Positions 33,156 through 40,555 of a stretch of DNA of 41,975 nucleotides are shown piece after piece. Position 1 is the first letter of the stretch, and every line of letters starts with the position of its first letter. Below the pieces are notes generated by a model, which had not been told where the DNA came from, did not search any database, and worked only from the letters and a program-made list of their open reading frames with translations. Made by a program: the position numbers and the translations under genes. Source of the stretch: JAEUMY01 sp031394355 (lineage in GTDB: Bacteria > Pseudomonadota > Gammaproteobacteria > Burkholderiales > Usitatibacteraceae). The stretch covers positions 1-41,975 of the forward strand of contig JANNSU010000048.1 in assembly GCA_031394355.1 (NCBI GenBank). The letters run 5' to 3'.

Positions 33156-34445
33156 TTAAACGCGTTCCAGCAAGATCGCCCCGCCCTGCCCGCCGCCGAT
33201 GCAAAGCGACGCAACGCCGTACTTGCCGCCCGTGCGTTGCAGCGTCTTCATCGCATGCAGCGTGACGCGGGCACCGGACGCGCCGATGGGATGGCCCACC
33301 GCGATGGCGCCGCCATCGGGATTGAACTTCGCCATGTCGACTTCGCCGAACGCACCGGGCAGGCCCAGCTTCTCCTTGCAATAGGCCTCGGACTTCCACG
33401 CAGCGACGCAACCCAGCGCCTGTGCAGCGAAGGCTTCGTTGATCTCGATGGTGTCCATGTCTTTCAGGCCGAGTCCATTACGGGTCAGCATGGGTGTGAT
33501 GGCATGTACTGGACCAAGACCCATTTCACTGGGATCGAGCGCGGCCCAGTGGGTGTCGACGATGGCGGCGATGGGCTTCAGATTGTGCTGCCTCACTGCC
33601 TCTTCGCTGGCCAGGATCAGCATGGCGGCACCGTCGGTGATCTGCGAGCTGTTGGCCGGCGTCACGTTGCCATACACCTTGTCGAAATAGGGTTTCAGCT
33701 TGGCCAGTTTTTCCGGTGTGGAGTCGCTGCGCACGCCGTCATCTTCGGCGTAGACATTGCCCTTGCCGTCGATGAGCGTTTCGATCTCGCTGAAGTGACC
33801 AAGCTTTCGGCCTTCCAGCACGCGCAGATGCGATTGCGCCGCGAATTCATCCATCATGCGACGGTCGATGCCGAAGCGCTTGGCGACGATCTCCGCAGTC
33901 TGGCCCATGCTCAATTTCACGGTCGGGTCGGTGAGACCGCGCTCGATGGCAATGATGGGTGCCAGCAGGTTCTTCAAGCGCAGTTGCGTGAACAGCCCGA
34001 CGCGCTGGCCCATGGTCTTGGCTACACCCATCGCGCCAAACCATTTCACCATTGCGGCACCGTAAAGCAACGGCGCGTGGCTCATGGCATCTGTACCGCC
34101 AGCCAATACCAGACTGGATTTTCCCGCGCGAATATTCGCATAGGCGGAATCGATGGCCTGCAGGCCGGACGCGCAATTGCGCATCACCGTCCAGGCGGGC
34201 ACCTTGTCGCCGCACCCCAAGCGCAGCGCGATGACGCGGCCAATGTTGGCCTCGTCCGCACTCGGCATGGCGGCACCGACAATGACTTCGTCAAATGCCG
34301 TCGGTGCAAACGTCTGCCGCGCCAGCAGCGGACGGCCGCAGCCCACCGCAAGATCAGCGCCGCTGAACGGACCCAGCGGTGCCTTGGCCTTCAGAAACGG
34401 CGTGCGCGCGCCGTCAATTACATAGACACGACTTTGGGCTGCCAT
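33156..34445 (-). CDS. fadI: Acetyl-CoA C-acyltransferase (FadI-like thiolase)
   Basis: The protein has 429 residues. The nucleophile is Cys91 in TVMRNCASGLQAI. TIEINEAFAAQAL, GGAIAVGHPIGASGARV and the second Cys in ASLCIGGGQGGAILLERV complete the active site. The length and the opening YVIDGARTPFLKAKAPLGPFSGADL fit the longer FadI-type thiolase rather than FadA. It is the probable partner of the FadJ-like enzyme at 29866. Its first 28 bases overlap the end of fadE, so translation is coupled. An exact palindrome encodes Ala-Asn-Ile-Arg shortly after the active-site Cys. Confidence 0.92.
   Translation of the reverse strand: MAAQSRVYVIDGARTPFLKAKAPLGPFSGADLAVGCGRPLLARQTFAPTAFDEVIVGAAMPSADEANIGRVIALRLGCGDKVPAWTVMRNCASGLQAIDSAYANIRAGKSSLVLAGGTDAMSHAPLLYGAAMVKWFGAMGVAKTMGQRVGLFTQLRLKNLLAPIIAIERGLTDPTVKLSMGQTAEIVAKRFGIDRRMMDEFAAQSHLRVLEGRKLGHFSEIETLIDGKGNVYAEDDGVRSDSTPEKLAKLKPYFDKVYGNVTPANSSQITDGAAMLILASEEAVRQHNLKPIAAIVDTHWAALDPSEMGLGPVHAITPMLTRNGLGLKDMDTIEINEAFAAQALGCVAAWKSEAYCKEKLGLPGAFGEVDMAKFNPDGGAIAVGHPIGASGARVTLHAMKTLQRTGGKYGVASLCIGGGQGGAILLERV
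34128..34139. repeat. Iterated palindrome GCGAATATTCGC, exact
   Basis: Exact 12-mer in the FadI-like thiolase gene, read as Ala-Asn-Ile-Arg. Confidence 0.9.
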
Positions 34446-36910
34446 GATGGTTCGCTCTCCTGCGCAGAATTGGAATCTTCCAGATTGGGTCGGATGTGGC
34501 TCTTGAATTGTTTGTCGAAATCATCGACATGGACGACCGCGCTGCGCAGAGCCTGCGCGCGCTTCCACTGCGCATGTTCGGTTTCGCTGATCACGCCAAG
34601 ATCCAGCGCCTGTGCAAACTGTTCAGCCTGGCCGCGAGCGGAAAGGCGTCCACCCTTGGCGGCAGCACGTACCTTGGATTCGATGGGCTCGGCGAGGATA
34701 ACTGCATGCATGGCGGCTTCCAACTGGCCAATGACGTCGTTCTCGTCTTTTGGCAGATACATGCCGTGGATGAGGCGGGCACGTGCTGCGGATGGATTGA
34801 TGAGAATGTCTGCCACTTCGTGACCCATGCGATCCGTCGGCTGCTCCAGCGTGAGGCCGCGCGGGAACACCAGCCACTTCAGTGCGAACGCCACAGCACG
34901 GTTGGGGAAGTTGTCGATGATGCCGTCCATCGCGACCTGGATGCGAAAGAACGAGTCATATAGCGCCCAGCGGAGCAGCGGCAGTTCGTCCTTCAGGCGG
35001 CCACGATCCTCGTAGAACTTGAGCGCACAGGAGGAGAGATACAGTAGCGAGAGAATGTCGCCCAGACGCGCGGAGAGTTTTTCCTTCCGCTTCAACGAGC
35101 CACCGATGATGAACATCGATACATCGGCCAGCAAGCCGAATGCAGACGAAAAGCGCGTCATCTGCTGGTAGTAGCGTTTGGTATCGCTACAGGCTGGTGC
35201 GTCCAGCCCGCGGCCGCCAGTGATGCCCATCCACAGCGCGCGCGCCGAATTGGACACCGTGAACGCGATGTGGCCCCAGAATGCGCCGTCGAAATCCACC
35301 AGCGAATCGGCCTGTGCGGCTTTCATCTCTTTCAGTACAAACGGGTGGCAGCGGATGGCACCCTGACCAAAGATGATGAGGCTTCGCGTGAGAATGTTGG
35401 CCCCTTCCACCGTGATCGCAATCGGCGTCATCTGGTACGCGCGACCCAGATAATTGTTCGGCCCCATGCAGATGCCCTTGCCGCCTTGCACATCCATGGC
35501 GTCATTCAACACCATGCGCATGCGCTCGGTGAGGTGGTACTTGGAAATGGCTGACAGCACAGAAGGCTTCTCGCCGAGATCCAGCGCACCCGCCGTGACG
35601 GTGCGTGTGGCATCCATCAGGTAGGTTTGGCCACCAATACGGGCCAGCGCCTCCTCGACACCCTCGAACTTGCCGATGGGCATCTTGAACTGCTGGCGTA
35701 CACGCGAATAGGCACCCGTCGTCATCGAAGCAAATTTGCCTGCCGCGATGGACTGCGCCGGCAGCGAAATGGAGCGGCCCGCAGCCAGACACTCCATCAG
35801 CATCTTCCAGCCCTGGCCGACCATCGGTTGCCCGCCGATCACCCAGTCCATCGGGATGAAAACGTCTTTGCCCCAATTGGGGCCATTCATGAACGCAGCG
35901 TTCAGCGGAAAGTGGCGACGGCCGATGTTCACGCCTTTGTGTGATGTTGGAATCAGCGCGCAGGTAATGCCGAGATCCACCTCACCGCCGAGCAGCTTGT
36001 CCGGGTCGTGACACTTGAAGGCGAGACCGAGCAGGGTCGCAACCGGGCCGAGCGTGATGTAGCGCTTGTCCCACGTGAGGCGGAGCCCCAGCGTCTCTTT
36101 GCCTTCAAACATTTCCTTGCAGACAATGCCCACGTCCGGCATGGACGCAGCGTCGGACCCAGCGTCCGGCGCGGTGAGCGCGAAGCACGGAATCTCCAGA
36201 CCTTTTGCGAGGCGCGGCAGGTAGTGGTTCTTCTGCTCCGGCGTGCCGTAATGGATGAGCAGCTCGCCCGGTCCCAGCGAATTCGGCACCATGACCGACA
36301 CGGCTGCCGTGCCGGAGCGCGTGGAAATCTTCATCACCACTTGCGAGTGACCGTAGGCGGAGAAGCCGAGGCCACCGTACTCCTTGGGAATGATCATCCC
36401 GAGGAAGCCCTTGTCCTTGATGAACTGCCATGTACTGGGCGGCAGGTCATAGTCGACATGCGTGGCCTGCCACTCATCGAGCATGCCGCAGAGCTCTTCT
36501 GTCGGGCCGTCGATGAAGGCTTGTTCCTCGGCGGTCAGCTTGGCGGCGGGATAGGCGAGCAGCTTGTCCCAGTTCGGGCGGCCGGTGAACAGATCGCCGT
36601 CCCACCACACGGTGCCGGCTTCCAGCGCCTCGCGCTCGGTATCCGACATCTGCGGCAGGATCTTCTTGTAGAGCTTGAAGATCGGCGCGGTGAGCAGCGA
36701 GCGGCGCAGCGAGCCCATGTTGACGATGACCGCGAAAATCGCGAATACCGTCCACAGCAGTGGTGCCGAAATCCAGCCGAAGGCACCGATGAGCGTGCCG
36801 GTGAATAGCCCTGCCGCCAGCACGATGGTCCATGCCAGCGCGGACGCCGAGTGGAAGGCCAACGCCCAGATGAGGCCGAGCAAGGCAAGAGAGGTGAGCA
36901 ATGTCGTCAT
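34418..36910 (-). CDS. fadE: FadE-type acyl-CoA dehydrogenase
   Basis: The protein has 830 residues, the length typical of FadE and twice that of ordinary acyl-CoA dehydrogenases. Two or three N-terminal hydrophobic segments (about 1-70) anchor it to the inner membrane. The catalytic region covers about 110-520: WQFIKDKGFLGMIIPKEYGGLGFS, FALTAPDAGSDAASMPD, VQGGKGICMGPNNYLGRAYQ and EGANILTRSLIIFGQGAIRCHP. A DUF1974-type C-terminal domain follows to the end. The enzyme introduces the first double bond of beta-oxidation. It is the first structural gene after the PsrA-like regulator (38 bases apart) and overlaps the thiolase gene at its 3' end. Confidence 0.95.
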   Translation of the reverse strand: MTTLLTSLALLGLIWALAFHSASALAWTIVLAAGLFTGTLIGAFGWISAPLLWTVFAIFAVIVNMGSLRRSLLTAPIFKLYKKILPQMSDTEREALEAGTVWWDGDLFTGRPNWDKLLAYPAAKLTAEEQAFIDGPTEELCGMLDEWQATHVDYDLPPSTWQFIKDKGFLGMIIPKEYGGLGFSAYGHSQVVMKISTRSGTAAVSVMVPNSLGPGELLIHYGTPEQKNHYLPRLAKGLEIPCFALTAPDAGSDAASMPDVGIVCKEMFEGKETLGLRLTWDKRYITLGPVATLLGLAFKCHDPDKLLGGEVDLGITCALIPTSHKGVNIGRRHFPLNAAFMNGPNWGKDVFIPMDWVIGGQPMVGQGWKMLMECLAAGRSISLPAQSIAAGKFASMTTGAYSRVRQQFKMPIGKFEGVEEALARIGGQTYLMDATRTVTAGALDLGEKPSVLSAISKYHLTERMRMVLNDAMDVQGGKGICMGPNNYLGRAYQMTPIAITVEGANILTRSLIIFGQGAIRCHPFVLKEMKAAQADSLVDFDGAFWGHIAFTVSNSARALWMGITGGRGLDAPACSDTKRYYQQMTRFSSAFGLLADVSMFIIGGSLKRKEKLSARLGDILSLLYLSSCALKFYEDRGRLKDELPLLRWALYDSFFRIQVAMDGIIDNFPNRAVAFALKWLVFPRGLTLEQPTDRMGHEVADILINPSAARARLIHGMYLPKDENDVIGQLEAAMHAVILAEPIESKVRAAAKGGRLSARGQAEQFAQALDLGVISETEHAQWKRAQALRSAVVHVDDFDKQFKSHIRPNLEDSNSAQESEPSWQPKVVSM

Positions 36911-36947
36911 GGTGACGTCTCCTTAGGGTTACAGAGTGAGTCGGCGA

Positions 36948-37667
36948 TCAAGCCGATTCCTGAAACATCCGATGCACGCTGCCGCTAGTTGTGACGGGGG
37001 CCATCAGCCCGGCAGCAAGAAATGGGGCCAGTCGCGACAGCAGCAACTCGTCGTTGTCTGCTTCTGCAGGCTGGTATTGGGCAATCATTTTCAGCACGTC
37101 CGACCCGGCGAGCGTGTAAGACAGCGCGCCCATCACGAAATGCAGCCGCCAGGACAGCTCGTCCTTCGGCAGATGCGGCAGCGCCTTGGCGAACGCGGTA
37201 CGAAAGCGCGCAATCATGTCGTGGTATTGCTGCGACAGAAAGTCGCGGATGAACGGGGCCGGGTCTGCATACGCGCGCCCCAGCAAACGCAGGAAATTCT
37301 TGCCGCCGGTTTCCTTGTCGCGCGCCAGCTTCAGCGCGGGGATGAACATGGCGGACAAGATCTTGTCGCAGGTGAGTGGCTTGCTACCTGCCGCAGCCTC
37401 GAACGTCTCCAGCAAATCCATGCGCTGTCGGTTCATCGGGTCCAGCCGCCGGGTCAGTACCGCCTGGAACAATTCTTCCTTCGACCCGAAGTGGTAATTG
37501 GCTGCGGCGAGATTCACCCCGGCCGCCGTCGTGATCAGGCGCAAGCTGGTCGCCTCGAAGCCGTGCTCCATGAAGAGCTCCTCGGCGGCATCCAGGATGC
37601 GGGTTTTGGTGGTCTGGGCCGAAACATCAACCGGCTGCAGACGCTTGACTTGCGGGGTGGGCGACAT
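36948..37667 (-). CDS. psrA: TetR-family regulator, PsrA-like
   Basis: The protein has 239 residues. The HTH domain is KTRILDAAEELFMEHGFEATSLRLITTAAGVNLAAANYHFGSKEELFQAVL (about 21-71). That run, in particular TSLRLIT..AGVNLAA.NYHFGSKE, is close to Pseudomonas PsrA, which senses long-chain fatty acyl groups and represses beta-oxidation genes. A C-terminal ligand domain follows with LSWRLHFVMGALSYTLAGSDVL, again PsrA-like. A TTCAAAC-N4-GTTTGAA operator lies upstream (37794-37811) over a promoter -35 element, so it probably represses itself and the fadE operon. Roughly 20 extra N-terminal residues precede the HTH. The symbol is by similarity. Confidence 0.85.
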   Translation of the reverse strand: MSPTPQVKRLQPVDVSAQTTKTRILDAAEELFMEHGFEATSLRLITTAAGVNLAAANYHFGSKEELFQAVLTRRLDPMNRQRMDLLETFEAAAGSKPLTCDKILSAMFIPALKLARDKETGGKNFLRLLGRAYADPAPFIRDFLSQQYHDMIARFRTAFAKALPHLPKDELSWRLHFVMGALSYTLAGSDVLKMIAQYQPAEADNDELLLSRLAPFLAAGLMAPVTTSGSVHRMFQESA

Positions 37668-37698
37668 GCTATTTCTTGCTCCAAAAATCTAGGCGACT

Positions 37699-37723
37699 AA
37701 CCGAAGTCCGGGGGACTTCGGTT
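37699..37723. other. Hairpin in the psrA leader region
   Basis: AACCGAAGTCC at 37699-37709 and GGACTTCGGTT at 37713-37723 form a perfect 11-base-pair stem with a 3-base loop. It lies 32 bases before the psrA start, inside the predicted 5' leader. No T-run follows in either direction. The gap 37668-38021 holds this hairpin, the repeat at 37750, the PsrA site and one palindrome. Confidence 0.65.
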
Positions 37724-37749
37724 GGACGCCGAAGGCGGTCCCGAAGGGA

Positions 37750-37777
37750 TTCATAAGTCATATCAATGACTTATGAA
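37750..37777. repeat. Perfect 12-base inverted repeat near the psrA promoter
   Basis: TTCATAAGTCAT at 37750-37761 and ATGACTTATGAA at 37766-37777 are perfect arms with a 4-base spacer. AT-rich, it covers the predicted -10 and start region and touches a half-copy of the iterated palindrome (AATATTCGCA at 37779-37788). It could be a second operator. Confidence 0.75.
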
Positions 37778-37811
37778 CAATATTCGCAAGGAGTTCAAAC
37801 GTTTGTTTGAA
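37770..37811 (-). promoter_or_regulatory. psrA promoter with PsrA-type operator
   Basis: TTCAAAC at 37794-37800 and GTTTGAA at 37805-37811 match the PsrA consensus G/CAAAC-N2-4-GTTTG/C perfectly, with N4. On the minus strand TTGAAC (37798-37793) and CATAAG (37775-37770) sit 17 bases apart as -35 and -10 candidates. The operator overlaps the -35, as expected for autorepression. The binding site is strongly supported; the promoter boxes are moderate matches. Confidence 0.75.
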
Positions 37812-37946
37812 ACTAGCGTATGCGGGAGAACTTAAGGCGTCAACCGGTTTTGATGGTGCGGCGCAACAATGCCGTCCGCAGCATTCTTCTTGACGTCCAG
37901 GTTCAGCCATCCCGGCTGAGATGGCCCCGACGCCGCGATGCCCATT

Positions 37947-37958
37947 GCGAATATTCGC
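37947..37958. repeat. Iterated palindrome, exact, extended to 16 bases, intergenic
   Basis: TTGCGAATATTCGCAA at 37945-37960, between the ABC permease stop and the psrA promoter. It is the longest perfect copy seen. Confidence 0.9.
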
Positions 37959-38021
37959 AAGCCTTTGCACCCCGGGGGATACCGGGCTACCGGTTCATTG
38001 CGCTGCGCTTCGCAACTTTGC

Positions 38022-39590
38022 TCAGGACAGCATGCCAAGAGATCGCTTCGGCCGGCCAATGATCCACGCCGTGCCCAATCCAATCGGGATGAGCACCAGC
38101 CCAACCGGGATCAGCCACCACCAGGCGCTTGCCAGACCCGTTGCGAGTACTGCCCAGCCAATGGACCCCATGCCTTCGAGAATGGAGATGATGATGTTGC
38201 CCTGTTTGTGGCGCGACTTCATGTCGCGGCGGTTGCCCTGCTGCGGGTTCCACACCTGGCATAGCGCGGCTGAGAACGTGGCGCCCACGCCACACACCAG
38301 CAGTACCGCACCGTTCCACGGGTTCGTGATCAGCCAGTAGAGTGCCAGCGGCACCAGCAGCGCCAGCACGGGCACGCACGCGGCGACGGCCTTGTAGTAG
38401 CGGATGCGCGTCATGGCTACCGGCGCAGTGCCGACCAGCTCCGGCGCATCCTCGGCCGCGATGGTGAGCCACGCGAGATTGCCCGCCAGCATGGCGGCGA
38501 TGAACACGCAGCTTGCCACCACGAAATGAATGTTCTCGGGATTGCGAAACCCGATGAACATCACGGGCAGCATGTACAGCACCTGCAGCAACACCTGCGA
38601 AATGAGGCGCGGGTCCCGCCACAGCAGGCGCCACTCCTTGACGATGGTAATGCGCGCAAGACCGGTGTGAAACCGCAACGCCTTGCCATCGTCTGCCCGG
38701 CGGCGAGTGCGCCCACCCACCAGCGTCTCCTGTGCGCCATCCGTGAAGCGCTTGTGGGTGAGATGGACCACCAGCCAGAACCCACCCACGCAAACGACCA
38801 GAAACAACAGCAGCGGCAACGGCTCGCCCAGGAATGCGCGCGCCGGCAGCCATAGCAGACTCTCCGGCCCGAACCATCCCTCGGCACCGGTGTGGGTGCT
38901 GAGCCATTCACTGAATTGCTTTTTCCGCTCCCGCCCGAACAAGTTGGGAATCTGGAACATCAGGAAGAACGCAGCGCCGATGAACGCCCCCAGCAGTTGC
39001 GCTGCCGTCTTGGCGCGGCGCGCACCGAGCAGATTCACCAGCGACATCGTGAGCATGAGACCACCCGCAGCAGCCAGCAACGCCCACGCAGCCGTGCTCG
39101 GATAAATCGCCAGCAGGTGAAGCAGCCCGAAGAACGACGCGAGATTGGCAACAGGGATCAGCACCAGCACCGGCAGCAGGAGAGTCGGGATAGCGATGCC
39201 CAACGCACGTGCGGTCAGCACATGTCGCGGCGACAGCGGCGACGCCAGCAGCAAATCCAGATCCCCGCGATCAAACAACGCCGCCACGGAATGCGCGATG
39301 GTCTGCGACAGCTTCAGCGTGGTGATGACCCAGAACGCGAGTCCGCCACCGGCAATCACGGCCGCCATGACGCGCGCCGAACGCTCGGGATCATTGGCCA
39401 GCGCAGCGGCGGACTTCAGCAGGAGGAACGCGGCGAGATGAATGAACGCCCACAGCACGCCACCTCCGATGAGCAGAACCCAGAGGCGCTTCCCGCCAAT
39501 GCCGCGCCAAGCCAGCCGCAACTCGTGGCGCAGCAGCCAGAGCAGCGAACCCGGTGCGCGAATGCCGCGATTGCCCGAGACGCCGCTCAT
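38022..39590 (-). CDS. ABC transporter permease (ABC-2-like)
   Basis: The protein has 522 residues with roughly ten to twelve hydrophobic helices (e.g. LWVLLIGGGVLWAFIHLAAFLLL and IPTLLLPVLVLIPVANLASFFGLL). A cytoplasmic stretch after TLKLSQTIAHSVAALFDRGDLDLLLASPLSPRHVLTAR is the coupling-helix region typical of ABC-2 exporters. A second half follows FHTGLARITIVKEWRLLWRDPRLIS. Its ATG overlaps the ATPase stop by four bases, so the two form one exporter. The substrate is unknown. A soluble linker (about 290-310) is Arg-rich. Confidence 0.87.
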   Translation of the reverse strand: MSGVSGNRGIRAPGSLLWLLRHELRLAWRGIGGKRLWVLLIGGGVLWAFIHLAAFLLLKSAAALANDPERSARVMAAVIAGGGLAFWVITTLKLSQTIAHSVAALFDRGDLDLLLASPLSPRHVLTARALGIAIPTLLLPVLVLIPVANLASFFGLLHLLAIYPSTAAWALLAAAGGLMLTMSLVNLLGARRAKTAAQLLGAFIGAAFFLMFQIPNLFGRERKKQFSEWLSTHTGAEGWFGPESLLWLPARAFLGEPLPLLLFLVVCVGGFWLVVHLTHKRFTDGAQETLVGGRTRRRADDGKALRFHTGLARITIVKEWRLLWRDPRLISQVLLQVLYMLPVMFIGFRNPENIHFVVASCVFIAAMLAGNLAWLTIAAEDAPELVGTAPVAMTRIRYYKAVAACVPVLALLVPLALYWLITNPWNGAVLLVCGVGATFSAALCQVWNPQQGNRRDMKSRHKQGNIIISILEGMGSIGWAVLATGLASAWWWLIPVGLVLIPIGLGTAWIIGRPKRSLGMLS

Positions 39591-40345
39591 GCGGGCTGGG
39601 TCAGTTCAAGGAACACATCCTCCAGCGTGCGGCCCCCGTTGTCCGCCCCTTCGCCCGTGCCCCGCCCGGCCAGCTCGCGCAATTCCTCCAGCGTGCCCGC
39701 CGCAATGATCTTGCCCTTCTGGATGATGCTGATGCGCTCGGCCAGCCGCTCTGCGATCTCCAGAATGTGCGTGGTGAGCACCACCGTGTTGCCGCGCTTC
39801 ACATAATCCACCAGCATGTCTTTCACGCCACGCGCGGCGTGCGCGTCCAACCCGGTGAGCGGCTCGTCGAGGATCATCAGCTTCGGCTCGTGAATCAGCG
39901 CACCCGCCAGCGCCGCCTTCTGCCGCATGCCGCGCGAGAAGCCCTCGATCAGCTCATCACGGTTGTCCCACAGGTCCAGCCATTTCAGGAGATCTTCGGC
40001 GCGCTTGGCAGCCTGGGTTGCGTCCACCTTCCAGAGCCCGGCAACAAACTCCAGATACTCGATCGGATTCAGCTTGCCGTACAGCAACGGATCATCCGGC
40101 AGGAAGGCCGTGATCTCCTTAGCGGCAATGGGGTCGGTCTTCGTATCGTGGCCATAGATGGAGACCGAGCCCAAGTCCGCCTTCAGCAGGCCCGCCACGA
40201 TGCGGAGCGTCGTCGTCTTGCCCGCCCCATTAGGGCCAAGCAGCGCGTGGAACTCGCCCGCCGGAATGTCGAGATCGAGATTGTCGACGGCGTACTTGCC
40301 GCCGAAGTGCTTCATCAAGCCGTGAATGGAAAGTGCAGCGGTCAC
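39587..40345 (-). CDS. ABC transporter ATP-binding protein
   Basis: The protein has 252 residues. GTG 40345 is chosen because AAGGAG lies seven bases upstream and the protein then begins VTAALSIHGLMKHFGGKYAVDNL; a frame extending to 40486 would read through two iterated palindromes and is not credible. Walker A is LLGPNGAGKTTTLRIVAG. The signature is EGFSRGMRQKAALAGALIHEP, a variant of LSGGQ, and Walker B is LMILDEPLTGLD with the H-loop in LTTHILEIA. It energises the permease downstream. The tail GRTLEDVFLELTQPA is typical of ABC-2 ATPases. Confidence 0.92.
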   Translation of the reverse strand: MTAALSIHGLMKHFGGKYAVDNLDLDIPAGEFHALLGPNGAGKTTTLRIVAGLLKADLGSVSIYGHDTKTDPIAAKEITAFLPDDPLLYGKLNPIEYLEFVAGLWKVDATQAAKRAEDLLKWLDLWDNRDELIEGFSRGMRQKAALAGALIHEPKLMILDEPLTGLDAHAARGVKDMLVDYVKRGNTVVLTTHILEIAERLAERISIIQKGKIIAAGTLEELRELAGRGTGEGADNGGRTLEDVFLELTQPA

Positions 40346-40393
40346 GCGGGGCTCCTTGGGGGAATCGGCGGCGGGCTGGTTCTCGCCGTACCT

Positions 40394-40405
40394 GCGAATA
40401 TTCGC
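40394..40405. repeat. Iterated palindrome, exact, full 14-mer, intergenic (first of a pair)
   Basis: TGCGAATATTCGCA at 40393-40406, 48 bases upstream of the ABC ATPase start, 25 bases centre to centre from the next copy. Confidence 0.9.
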
Positions 40406-40418
40406 ACAGGCGTTCGAT

Positions 40419-40430
40419 GCGAATATTCGC
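40419..40430. repeat. Iterated palindrome, exact, full 14-mer, intergenic (second of a pair)
   Basis: TGCGAATATTCGCA at 40418-40431 in the divergent region between the ABC ATPase gene and higB. Confidence 0.9.
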
Positions 40431-40555
40431 AGCCTCAATACCCCTCTCAAGTGGCGTTCAGAGTCTTGTTCGGAAGTATCGGGCACGGCCCCCTAATCGC
40501 GGCCCCATTAATCGATGGCCGCATTGCGCCCCCCTTGTTGTCAGCCCCATGCCGG

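Noticed and set aside
33027..34823. 598-residue plus-strand open frame opposite the thiolase and fadE genes
   Set aside because: Antisense to three recognised genes and lacking motifs or a ribosome-binding site.
37961..38021. Possible second REP-like element (TACCGGGCTACCGG and following)
   Set aside because: No clear paired arms were found; the resemblance is limited to a few GC-rich words.
5129..40431. Iterated palindrome as a CRISPR array
   Set aside because: Copies are 12-16 bases, kilobases apart and irregularly spaced, many inside genes; there are no spacers and no cas genes.
5129..40431. Iterated palindrome as transcription terminators or as parS sites
   Set aside because: It has no loop, an AT-rich centre and no T-run, and often lies inside genes. 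The sequence differs from the parS consensus, and the copy number is far too high for parS.
5129..40431. Iterated palindrome as the operator of a fatty-acid regulon
   Set aside because: Density is higher in the fatty-acid region, but copies inside coding sequence and in the MOSC gene, and gaps before several fad genes, do not fit an operator. Not fully excluded.
40346..40486. N-terminal extension of the ABC ATPase through the palindrome pair
   Set aside because: GTG 40345 has a strong Shine-Dalgarno and starts exactly where ABC ATPases usually start; the extension only reads through two palindromes.
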